Origin: Hallerella sp963656065
GTDB taxonomy: Bacteria > Fibrobacterota > Fibrobacteria > Fibrobacterales > Fibrobacteraceae
NCBI GenBank assembly: GCA_963656065.1
Contig: CAVKGV010000002.1
Location: 124,001 to 188,000 of the forward strand
Reading direction: 5' to 3'
Length of the DNA stretch: 64,000 bases
A model generated the notes under the pieces. The model was not told the origin of the DNA, ran no database searches, and worked only from the letters and a program-made list of their open reading frames with translations. The position numbers and the translations under genes are program-made. Shown here piece after piece: positions 33,749-41,061 of this stretch. Positions within the stretch are counted from its first letter, which is position 1. Each line of letters begins with the position of its first letter.

Positions 33749-34447
33749 ATGCAAGGAAAATGTCAAAATTCGTCACCGTTCAAAGTCGGTCTTTTTGTCG
33801 ATGGATTCACGCTCCGAAAGGTAAACGAGTATTATCGGGGACTGAATCCGGAATGTGCGGGCGTCAATTTTTTAGGTCTCAAGAACTGGGTCGCGGTTCA
33901 TGCCTCGCGCTATTTCTGGCCGGGAAAATCGGTCGAGCTGATGGCGCATTATTACCATCCCTACCGCAATCCGGAAGCGGATAACGATTTTCGCCATGCG
34001 GGGATAAAGTACTTTTCGGGGGAGCTTTCTAAGGCCGGCTTTGGTGTTCACTTCGCTTCGGTCAATTACGCAAGCAGCCTTTGCCCGAACATGGAATTAA
34101 AAGACGATGTACTCCTGTATGCGGAATATCGGGAGCTGGACGCTCTTGTCCTCGTTAGTACGCAAGGTCAGTATGCGGACATTCCCTCTCGGCTTGCCGC
34201 GAAGGATATCCCGACGCTGCTTCTTGGCTGGAATTTCACCTACCGTAACCGGGAAAAGGAAGTACACTGGCATACCGACCAAAATTTGATGCGGCAATCG
34301 ACTTTTTACGTTCCCATGGAGCGTATCATGGAAAAAGCGAGTACGGACGTACTCGCTCGAAACCTATTTCTTTCTCCGCGAAGAAGTGTTAGAGCTTGTC
34401 GCGGATCTTTTTCTGATTTTCCGAGAGGAATGTCCAGGTTATCTTAG
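33749..34447 (+). CDS. NYN-domain (LabA-like) putative ribonuclease
   Basis: This protein of 232 residues has the PIN-like NYN fold. The first catalytic aspartate is in VGLFVDGFTL, a central acidic cluster is KDDVLLYAEYRELDALVLVSTQGQYADIPSRLA (about 113-145), and the late IPTLLLGWNF follows. NYN proteins cut RNA. An AGGAG site lies 9 bases before ATG. The last 19 codons overlap the convergent beta-barrel gene by 59 bases and read as unconserved basic sequence. Near the end, at 34336-34357, the DNA forms a perfect 9-bp hairpin. The 3' end may therefore be altered by mutation or extended past its original stop. Confidence 0.75.
   Translation: MQGKCQNSSPFKVGLFVDGFTLRKVNEYYRGLNPECAGVNFLGLKNWVAVHASRYFWPGKSVELMAHYYHPYRNPEADNDFRHAGIKYFSGELSKAGFGVHFASVNYASSLCPNMELKDDVLLYAEYRELDALVLVSTQGQYADIPSRLAAKDIPTLLLGWNFTYRNREKEVHWHTDQNLMRQSTFYVPMERIMEKASTDVLARNLFLSPRRSVRACRGSFSDFPRGMSRLS
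34336..34357. repeat. Perfect 9-bp inverted repeat near the end of the NYN gene
   Basis: AGCGAGTAC and GTACTCGCT flank GGAC. It lies inside the coding frame, 32 bases before the convergent gene's stop. No T-run follows closely, so it is a weak or decayed terminator at best. Confidence 0.5.
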
Positions 34448-35234
34448 CACCGAGGAACCACGTGTCGCCGTTGTTGTCCGAATCGCCGAGGCTGTGGCCT
34501 TCAAAGTCAATCTCGTTGAAGCGGACGACTCGGTAGCCGGCGTAGGCTCCGACGGAAATCGGGTCGATGGAAATGCGGAATTCAAGCTGCGCATTGAATG
34601 TCGGCGAGAGCGTGCTGTAATAGCGGTTGTGCGCCTGCACAAAGGAAGAATCCGTATCGGATTCGACGAAATAATAATCGGACGCTAGATGGACATTCAA
34701 AAGGTTCAGACCGATACCTGCGGACGGAATCAGATTGATAACCGTGTTTTCGCCAAAGAGCTTCCACCCGAACATCCAGTCGATGCCGTAAGCGAACCAT
34801 TTGACATCATAGAGGCGTTGTCCCGTTGTGCTGCTGTATTCCGCCGGCTTGTCCGAAACTTGGGTCGGCATAAAGTTGATGTCGAACCATGTGAGGAACT
34901 GGTGATACTGTGCACCGATTTCGATGTGGAGTCCCAGATAGTAGTCGTTGAAGTGTTCGTAGCGCGAAATGTCCTTGTCGAGAACGGCGCCTTTGACCGT
35001 ATCGCCGTCTGCGTTAATTTCATCGACGACGATGCCCTGGTTTTTGTTGAAGAGGAGCCTGTTTAGATAGCTGGCGTATGCGCTGCGCATCCCGCGGTAA
35101 TCCGCCCCGACGGAAATGAATCCGCGAATGTCGTGCTTTTCGTAGAATCCCTCATCGGGTTCGGCAAATGCGGAAGCCGTTATCGCAAAAAGACTTGCGA
35201 CAAAAATCAAGAGACTTGGAATGTTTCGCTTCAT
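34389..35234 (-). CDS. Outer-membrane beta-barrel-type protein
   Basis: This 281-residue protein has a signal peptide (cut after AFA, about residue 24). Many alternating strands ending in aromatic residues follow (for example GLHIEIGAQYHQF, FNAQLEFRISIDPISVGAYAGYRVVRF and DTWFLGAKITWTFL). This is the pattern of an 8-12-stranded outer-membrane barrel. The last residues (TFLSENQKKIRDKL) extend past the final strand. I do not recognise a specific family. It is transcribed alone and overlaps the convergent NYN gene by 59 bases. Confidence 0.75.
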   Translation of the reverse strand: MKRNIPSLLIFVASLFAITASAFAEPDEGFYEKHDIRGFISVGADYRGMRSAYASYLNRLLFNKNQGIVVDEINADGDTVKGAVLDKDISRYEHFNDYYLGLHIEIGAQYHQFLTWFDINFMPTQVSDKPAEYSSTTGQRLYDVKWFAYGIDWMFGWKLFGENTVINLIPSAGIGLNLLNVHLASDYYFVESDTDSSFVQAHNRYYSTLSPTFNAQLEFRISIDPISVGAYAGYRVVRFNEIDFEGHSLGDSDNNGDTWFLGAKITWTFLSENQKKIRDKL

Positions 35235-35510
35235 AGTGCTTAAAATAGCTTAAAAATCCTTTCGGTGAAAGATTCTTTACAAAAATTTGAGCTTTTGAAG
35301 ATTGATTCGGGGATGTTTGGGCGAATTTCAGAGCTTAGTTGGTAGAACTTAGAATATCGGACGTTTAAGTTCGCGGGAAGCGGGAATTAAACGTTCGCAC
35401 GTCTAGGCTTTTGTCGCGGCGCGACTAGGTCGCCTTCCCGGCGAGGGGCAAGGTAGGGGGAACTTTCCGAGTTGCGAAAGGCCAAGGTCCCCTTTCCTTG
35501 CAACCACCCT

Positions 35511-35601
35511 GTCATTCTGGAGCGGAGCGATAGAATCAGCCACTCTGAAATCTAGGCTCTGACCCGGATCCTATCGGTCGCGGTTCTCCCTCCAGGATGA
35601 C
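35511..35601. repeat. Palindromic dispersed repeat, full unit
   Basis: It begins GTCATTCTGGAGCGGAGCGA and TAGAATC, and ends GGATCCTATCG, then CTCCAGGATGAC. The two ends are imperfect inverted copies of each other around a central spacer, giving a REP/MITE-like palindrome of about 90 bases. Confidence 0.7.
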
Positions 35602-35662
35602 AGCCAGAAGGAAAAGTTCGCTCAAAAAAAACACTTCACCCTCAGTTTAAAGCTCAGACTAG

Positions 35663-35700
35663 GGATCCTATCGCTCCGCGTTGCTCTGCTCCAGGATGAC
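35663..35700 (-). repeat. Dispersed repeat, half unit (inverse orientation)
   Basis: It runs from GGATCCTATCGCTCCGCG to CTCCAGGATGAC and matches the right arm of the full unit at 35511-35601. Confidence 0.68.
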
Positions 35701-35721
35701 CGAAGAGCGTTTTCGTGCACA

Positions 35722-35758
35722 GTCATTCTGGAGGATTCGAAGAATCCGATAGAATCCC
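35722..35758 (+). repeat. Dispersed repeat, half unit (direct orientation)
   Basis: It runs from GTCATTCTGGAG to GATAGAATCCC and matches the left arm of the full unit. Together with the half unit at 35663 it would form a second, looser palindrome. Confidence 0.68.
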
Positions 35759-35832
35759 GTCCGCCGTCATTCCACTCTTCACTCTCCACACTCCACTCTA
35801 AGTTCTAAGTTCTCGTTTTCTAAATTTCCGCT

Positions 35833-36993
35833 ATGAAAAAAATTGTTTTCCTCTTGATATTTGTTGCGTTACTTTGTGTGTATTTAATACAAAGCAAATT
35901 TTTTGGGAAACCCGAGAGCGCTCCGCTTGCCGCTTGCCGGGAAGTTCCGGCAGTTTCCCTTTCCTATGCAAAAAATTTCGGCATCGATTCTTGCGGGAAT
36001 TTTCGAATCCTCTGGGTAAAAAACGGGAATTCTGCACCGCTTCGCTGGCTTCTTCTCGACTCCCTGTCGGCGGATGCCTTGCCAAAAAATATCGCCAGAT
36101 ATCCGAAAATTAAAATTCCGGCAAATCGGATGGTAACGCTTTCTTCGACGTATCTCGGCTACCTGAAACTCTTGGGCGTTCAGGACCGGGTTGTCGGAAT
36201 CGATTCCAGAAAATATATCGCGGACAGCGCCTTTTACGCCCGGGTAGAGGCCGGGAAAGTCCGGGAAGTCGGCGATGCGGACGTTTCTCCCGAAGCAATC
36301 TTTGAATTGTCCCCCGATGCCGTCTTTGCTTTTTCGACGGGAGGCTCCATCTATGACGTGTTCCCGAAGCTCGAACGGCTGAACATGCCCGTTGTGCTGA
36401 CCGCGGAATGGGTGGAACGCTCTCCGCTTGCCAAGGCGGAATGGATTAAGTTCTTCGGGATCCTTTCTGGCCGGGAAGCTCTCGCCGATTCGCTCTTTCA
36501 GGGGATGAAGGTTCGTTACGAGGCTTTGCGCAAACGTTTGGGTTCCGCTTTGCCACGACCCGTGGTCTTTTCCGGGACGCCTTCTTCCGGCACGTGGTTC
36601 GCTTCGAGCGGGGATGGTTACATGGCGAACCTGATCCGCGATGCGGGTGGAGAGTATCTCTGGTCCGCGGATACTTCGGAAGGATCTCTTTCCCTATCGT
36701 TTGAAAATGTCTTTCTGGACGTTCAAAAGGCGGACGTCTGGCTGAATCCCGGAGGCGCTTCGAGCTTTGAGGAACTTCTTGTGCGCGAGCCTCGGCTGGA
36801 ACGTTTTCCCGTATGGGCGTCCGGCGAAATCTATGAATACGATTTGCGCAAAGGTCCCGAAGGAGGCCTGGATTTTTACGAAAGCGCGGTCGTTAAGCCC
36901 GATTCCCTATTGTTAGACGTGGCAAAAATTCTTCATCCGGCGGATTTTCGCTATGTTCCTCCCAAATGGTATCGCAAACTTTCTAATATTTAG
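35833..36993 (+). CDS. ABC transporter substrate-binding protein (iron-siderophore/cobalamin type)
   Basis: This 386-residue class III binding protein has an N-terminal hydrophobic segment (residues 3-20), so it is anchored or exported. The fold landmarks are RMVTLSSTYLGYLKLLGVQDRVVGIDSRKYI (about 98-128), EVGDADVSPEAIFELSPDAVFA (about 145-166) and a long connecting helix near residue 220. Proteins of this type deliver ferric siderophores, haem or cobalamin to an ABC importer. No permease or ATPase gene is next to it, so the partner is elsewhere. It is followed 6 bases later by the cNMP/DUF4388 gene. Confidence 0.82.
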   Translation: MKKIVFLLIFVALLCVYLIQSKFFGKPESAPLAACREVPAVSLSYAKNFGIDSCGNFRILWVKNGNSAPLRWLLLDSLSADALPKNIARYPKIKIPANRMVTLSSTYLGYLKLLGVQDRVVGIDSRKYIADSAFYARVEAGKVREVGDADVSPEAIFELSPDAVFAFSTGGSIYDVFPKLERLNMPVVLTAEWVERSPLAKAEWIKFFGILSGREALADSLFQGMKVRYEALRKRLGSALPRPVVFSGTPSSGTWFASSGDGYMANLIRDAGGEYLWSADTSEGSLSLSFENVFLDVQKADVWLNPGGASSFEELLVREPRLERFPVWASGEIYEYDLRKGPEGGLDFYESAVVKPDSLLLDVAKILHPADFRYVPPKWYRKLSNI

Positions 36994-36999
36994 ACCGAT

Positions 37000-37797
37000 A
37001 TGGCAGTGCATTCGAGCATCGGCGACTGGATTTCGGCTTCCTACGAACGGGAAGTGCCGTTTTTACAGCAGATTCCGCGGGAGTCTGCGGATTTCTTTCT
37101 GCTGAATTCTCAAATTCGGGAATACGAAGCGGGAGAAGTGATCATTACCGGCAACAGCGAAGGCAAATCGTTCTGCGTTCTCCAGAGCGGCCGTGCGCAG
37201 ATCTGCGGCAAGGTGCTTTCGGATGGACATTACAACGTGCTCGCCTGGCTTGAAACGGGCGCGTGCTTTGGCGAAATGTCAATCATCTGCAACGAGAAGA
37301 CCAGCAACACGGTCGTTGCAGCCGAGGATTGCACGGTCCTTCACCTTTCGAGAGACGCTTTCATCAAGTTCCTCGAAAAAAATCCGAGTATCATGGTTTG
37401 CCTGTACAAGATTGCCGCCGACAGGCTTCGCGCAAAGAACCAGGCTCTTGACGAATTTGAAAACCTTTCCCTCCTCGCCAGCGCAAAAGTCCTGCCGTTT
37501 ATTGATTTTGCCCAGACGCTTGAAAAAAGCCGCATCACGGGAACGGTTCTCTTTGAATGCAACGGGACTACCGGATTTATCGCGTTCAAGGATGGGCGAA
37601 TTTGCTGTGCGAAATGCGGAAGGCTCACCGGTCCGGATGCTCTCGAACAGATGCTTTCCTGGAGCGACGAAACGCTTTTCAAGTTGGATACACATCTGAT
37701 GCCCGATACGGTAAACATCAACCAGGAATCCGACACGACTAGCTTGATTCTCGATGCTTTGCGAAATATCGACGAAAGGCAGAATCAAAAGAAATAA
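37000..37797 (+). CDS. Cyclic-nucleotide-binding domain plus DUF4388 protein
   Basis: This 265-residue protein carries a cNMP-binding beta-barrel (about residues 25-145) with the phosphate-cassette region GACFGEMSIICNEKTSNTVVAAEDC (about 87-111), a helix, and a C-terminal DUF4388 domain (about 170-255). There is no DNA-binding helix-turn-helix, so it is not a Crp-type repressor. The canonical arginine of the cassette is replaced around KTSN, so ligand binding is uncertain. DUF4388 is typical of gliding and signalling proteins in Deltaproteobacteria and Fibrobacter. It may regulate motility or a partner complex, but this is inference. It precedes purM by 20 bases. Confidence 0.82.
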   Translation: MAVHSSIGDWISASYEREVPFLQQIPRESADFFLLNSQIREYEAGEVIITGNSEGKSFCVLQSGRAQICGKVLSDGHYNVLAWLETGACFGEMSIICNEKTSNTVVAAEDCTVLHLSRDAFIKFLEKNPSIMVCLYKIAADRLRAKNQALDEFENLSLLASAKVLPFIDFAQTLEKSRITGTVLFECNGTTGFIAFKDGRICCAKCGRLTGPDALEQMLSWSDETLFKLDTHLMPDTVNINQESDTTSLILDALRNIDERQNQKK

Positions 37798-37817
37798 AAC
37801 AACAAAAGGAAAAACGT

Positions 37818-38843
37818 ATGAATTATGCAGACGCAGGTGTTTCCCTTTCTCGCGCGGACCAGGCGATGGTCGGTGTGAAAAAGTCCGTCCGTTCCACGTT
37901 CAACCAGGGCGTCCTGGGCGATGTGGGAAATTTCGGAGGGCTTTTCACGCTCAAGCATCTCGGTCTCAAGGACCCTGTTCTCGTGAGTTCCGTCGATGGC
38001 GTCGGAACGAAGCTCAAGGTCGATATCGAAATGGGAACGCATACGCTTCCGGGGCAGGACATCGTGAATCATTGCTGTAACGATATTCTGGTCCAGGGTG
38101 CGCGTCCGCTGTTTTTCCTCGACTACGTAGCGATGGGAAGCCTTGAACCGTCCGTGATGGACAGCATCGTCGTCGGCATGGCGAAGGCTTGCCGGGAAAA
38201 CGACATGGTTCTCATCGGCGGTGAAACGGCGGAAATGCCGGGCTTCTATGCAAAAGGCGATTACGATATTTCGGGAACGATCGTCGGCGTCGTGGAACGC
38301 GAAAACATCATCGACGGTTCGCACATCCATCCGGGGACGAAGATTCTCGGGTTGCCTTCGACGGGGCTTCATACGAACGGCTACTCGCTCGCTCGCAAGG
38401 CTCTCTTTGATGTCGCCGGCTACACGGTGAAGAGCAAGGTCGAAGGTCTCGAAGGGACAATCGGCGAAGCGCTGACCGTTCCGCACAGAAGCTATTACAA
38501 GAGCCTCATCGATTTGACGAACGCGAAAAAGATCGACGGGATGGTGCACGTCACGGGTTCGGGCTTCCAGGGAAATATCCCGCGCATCCTTCCGGAAAAC
38601 GTCGATGTGGTCATCGACCGCTCCGCGTGGCAGGTTCCTGCGATTTTCAAGCTTATCCAGCAGGCGGGAACGGTCGAAAAGGACGAAATGTATTCGACGT
38701 TCAATATGGGAATCGGAATGCTCCTTTTTGTCGATGATGCGAATCTCGCCGAAGTCGAAGCGCATCTCAAGGCGAAGAATGAGCCGTTCTACATGGTTGG
38801 CGAAGTCGTGAAGGGAAATCGCAAGGTCCTTTTCCGCGACTAG
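37818..38843 (+). CDS. purM: Phosphoribosylformylglycinamidine cyclo-ligase (AIR synthetase) PurM
   Basis: This 341-residue enzyme catalyses ATP-dependent closure of FGAM to AIR, step five of purine synthesis. The signature VSSVDGVGTKLKVDIEMG (about 56-73), the HCCNDILVQGARPLFFLDY region (about 84-102) and GGETAEMPGFY (about 134-144) are visible. The length matches the family. An AAAGGAAA site precedes ATG, and a terminator follows at 38866. Confidence 0.97.
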   Translation: MNYADAGVSLSRADQAMVGVKKSVRSTFNQGVLGDVGNFGGLFTLKHLGLKDPVLVSSVDGVGTKLKVDIEMGTHTLPGQDIVNHCCNDILVQGARPLFFLDYVAMGSLEPSVMDSIVVGMAKACRENDMVLIGGETAEMPGFYAKGDYDISGTIVGVVERENIIDGSHIHPGTKILGLPSTGLHTNGYSLARKALFDVAGYTVKSKVEGLEGTIGEALTVPHRSYYKSLIDLTNAKKIDGMVHVTGSGFQGNIPRILPENVDVVIDRSAWQVPAIFKLIQQAGTVEKDEMYSTFNMGIGMLLFVDDANLAEVEAHLKAKNEPFYMVGEVVKGNRKVLFRD

Positions 38844-38865
38844 AAAATTCGTACAAACGAATCTG

Positions 38866-38891
38866 ACGCTTCCGGCCAGGAAGCGTTTTTG
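38866..38891 (+). terminator. Rho-independent terminator after purM
   Basis: ACGCTTCC pairs with GGAAGCGT across a GGCCA loop, then T5. Confidence 0.9.
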
Positions 38892-39002
38892 ATTTTCTTT
38901 TGGATGTTCCCGCTTTCGGGACGCTATGTGAAATTCTATATTCGTACCTTTTTAGCGGGTCCCTCCGGGGATTCGAAGAGTTTGTCTTATTTAGGAGTTT
39001 GA

Positions 39003-40541
39003 ATGGCTATTCAGAATTCGAAGCGTGGCATTTTGATCAGTATGACGCCTTATGAAAAGAGAATTGCTGTCATGGAAAGCGGAGAGCTCGCAGAACTCGT
39101 TGTCGAGAGTGCGGAGTCCAACCGGGTCCTGGGCAATATTTACAAGGGCGTCGTGCAAAAAGTGCTCCCCGCGTTGAAAGCCGCGTTTATTGACATCGGG
39201 CTTGAAAAGGCCGGTTTCCTCCACCAGGAAGATGCCATAGACCGGAACATTCTCTTGTCCCGCGAATACGGAGACAAGGATGACGAAAATACCGTCGGGG
39301 AAGAACTTTCGATCGATCAGATTTTGCACGAAGGTCAGGAAATCATGGTGCAGGTGGTCAAGGAACCCATCAGCACCAAGGGTGCCCGTTTGACGACGCA
39401 CCTGAGCTTTGCGGGCAGGTTCCTCGTCTGTATGCCGGGAACGAACTTTGTCGGCGTTTCCAAGCGCGAACGCGATCCCAAGAAACGTCGCGAATTCAAG
39501 AAGGTTGTCCGCCGCCTGAAAGGCCCGGACGTCGGCTATATCGTCCGCACGAACGGTCTTTCCGAAAGCGAACTGGAAATTTCCAAGCAGATGCGTGAAC
39601 TTGAATCAAAGTGGGAGGCGACCAAGTACAACTTTGCGCACCAGCCCGCCGAAACGTGCATCTACAAGGAGTCGGATTCCGTCGGCCAGACGATTCGGGA
39701 ATATTTCAGCGACAACACGGACTATGTCTATGTTGATGACCGCGACGAATATTTCGCGATTCGCGAGGAGCTGCAGAAGCTTTCGTCCGACAAGATCAAC
39801 AAGGTCAAGCTCTGGAGTTCCAAGGAAAGCCTCTTCGAATACTTTAAAATCGAAGACGACTATGCGCGTTCCTTGCAGCGTTCCGTTCCGCTGCCCCATG
39901 GCGGAAACCTGGTGATTGACCAGACCGAGGCTCTTGTCGCTATCGATGTGAATACGGGTCCGAAGGTTCACGGCAAGGACCAGGAAAAGATTATCTTCGA
40001 AACGAACGTGGACGCGTGCTATGAAATCGCCAAGCAGCTCCGCTTGCGTGACATCGGCGGACTCGTCGTCATCGATTTCATCGATATGGAACTTCAGGAA
40101 AACCGCGATGCGATTTATCAGGAATTCCGCAAGGCGATTCGCAAGGACAAGGCTCCGATTACGCCGTCGCCGCTATCCCAGTTCGGGCTGATGGAAGTGA
40201 CGCGCAAGCGTGTCCGCACGAACTTGATGACGGAGAAGACGGAAATCTGTCCGGTTTGCCGTGGCACGGGACATGTGTTTCGGCTGGAAACGACGCTCTC
40301 GGCGATCGATCGCTGGCTGTCGCGCGCCCGGGCGAAGGGTCGCCTCAAGAAAGTCAAGATGGTCGTCAGCTCGGAGATGGTCGATTTGCTGTGCAAGGAT
40401 ATGGCGCGCATGTTCCACTATCTCGAATACAAGCACGAGATGAAGATTGAACTGGTCGAGGATGACAAGATGTTCCCGAGCCAGTTCTATATGTTCAACG
40501 ACCGTGACGAGGACATTACGGAACAGCATAATTTCGCATAA
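39003..40541 (+). CDS. rng: Ribonuclease G (Rne/Rng family)
   Basis: This 512-residue endoribonuclease has an N-terminal S1 RNA-binding domain (about 37-130; VLPALKAAFIDIGLEKAGFLH). The nuclease core carries the catalytic metal site ALVAIDVNTG (about 309-318) and IGGLVVIDFIDME (about 350-362), and the zinc-link CPVCRGTG (about 417-424) holds the dimer together. The short C-terminus without a degradosome tail makes RNase G more likely than RNase E. It processes rRNA 5' ends and mRNA. A TTAGGAG site precedes ATG, and a terminator follows at 40579. Confidence 0.95.
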   Translation: MAIQNSKRGILISMTPYEKRIAVMESGELAELVVESAESNRVLGNIYKGVVQKVLPALKAAFIDIGLEKAGFLHQEDAIDRNILLSREYGDKDDENTVGEELSIDQILHEGQEIMVQVVKEPISTKGARLTTHLSFAGRFLVCMPGTNFVGVSKRERDPKKRREFKKVVRRLKGPDVGYIVRTNGLSESELEISKQMRELESKWEATKYNFAHQPAETCIYKESDSVGQTIREYFSDNTDYVYVDDRDEYFAIREELQKLSSDKINKVKLWSSKESLFEYFKIEDDYARSLQRSVPLPHGGNLVIDQTEALVAIDVNTGPKVHGKDQEKIIFETNVDACYEIAKQLRLRDIGGLVVIDFIDMELQENRDAIYQEFRKAIRKDKAPITPSPLSQFGLMEVTRKRVRTNLMTEKTEICPVCRGTGHVFRLETTLSAIDRWLSRARAKGRLKKVKMVVSSEMVDLLCKDMARMFHYLEYKHEMKIELVEDDKMFPSQFYMFNDRDEDITEQHNFA

Positions 40542-40578
40542 ATTAATCCGCTCCGAATTTGCGGGTTGAAACTTTTAG

Positions 40579-40608
40579 AAAACGCTCGAAAAACTCGGGC
40601 GTTTTTTT
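40579..40608 (+). terminator. Rho-independent terminator after rng
   Basis: AACGCTCG pairs with CGGGCGTT (one G-T), six-base loop, then T7. Confidence 0.88.
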
Positions 40609-40994
40609 GTTTTTGACGGGATTGGAAAGGAATCTTCCGAACCCCGAGAACGATGGTTAGCGAAAGCAAGAAAAATAAAAGGCTTGTCGCTGGGACGGAA
40701 AGGAGCGGATTCCATGCCAGAAGCGAGAAATTCATGCGGTAAAAGGCGCCGATGAATATCGGATGAATCAGATAGACGCCGAGCATGGCTTGTGAAATTT
40801 CTAGAAAACGCTGATTTGTCGTTGTGCGTTTTTGGAATTTTTCTCGGGCAAGGCAAAAGACGCTGGCGGAAATCAAAAAAGTTGTCTGAATCCACAGGAA
40901 CCGAATACCACGCCGATGTTACCGTATGCTGAAACACGACGCTAAAGGCGGCAATGATTCGCTGCCATTCCGCATAGATTTCTTTTTGAATCAT
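40600..40994 (-). pseudogene. Decayed acyltransferase family 3 gene (internal deletion plus frame change)
   Basis: The minus strand holds two pieces of an acyltransferase-3-type membrane protein in different frames. The first is a start-like piece at 40994-40900 (EWQRIIAAFSVVFQHTVTSAW). The second is an end-like piece at about 40930-40600 (WIQTTFLISASVFCLAREKF, then ISQAMLGVYLIHPIFIGAF and two more hydrophobic helices). A full family member has about 330-370 residues, so some 200 residues between them are missing and the frame shifts. The end piece runs into the rng terminator without its own stop. This is a remnant, not a working gene. Confidence 0.7.
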
Positions 40995-41007
40995 TTGTTC
41001 AATTTAA

Positions 41008-41038
41008 AAAAGCTCCGCGACGGTTGCCGTGGAGCCTT
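41008..41038 (-). terminator. Rho-independent terminator closing the xylanase gene cluster (minus strand)
   Basis: On the minus strand GCTCC-ACGG pairs with CCGT-GGAGC around a CAA loop (small bulge), followed by T7. It lies 24 bases after the GH10 stop codon. Confidence 0.83.
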
Positions 41039-41061
41039 TGGGATGTGTGGAGTATTGAAAC

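Larger units (their letters stand above)
35235..35832. other. Repeat-rich 598-base intergenic region
   Basis: No gene was seen. The left part (about 35340-35510) holds imperfect inverted segments, such as GACGTTTAA and TTAAACGTT near 35360-35400, and GC-rich blocks around 35415-35460. The middle and right (35511-35758) hold three copies of a short element built from GTCATTCTGGAG, GATAGAATC and their inverse GGATCCTATCG-CTCCAGGATGAC. The last 60 bases are pyrimidine-rich with a tandem TAAGTTC pair. This looks like dispersed, non-coding repeat DNA. Confidence 0.7.

Noticed and set aside
35235..35832. Possible cobalamin riboswitch before the binding-protein gene
   Set aside because: No conserved B12-box core (GCCACTG with matching context) was found. 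The spacer is explained better by dispersed repeats.
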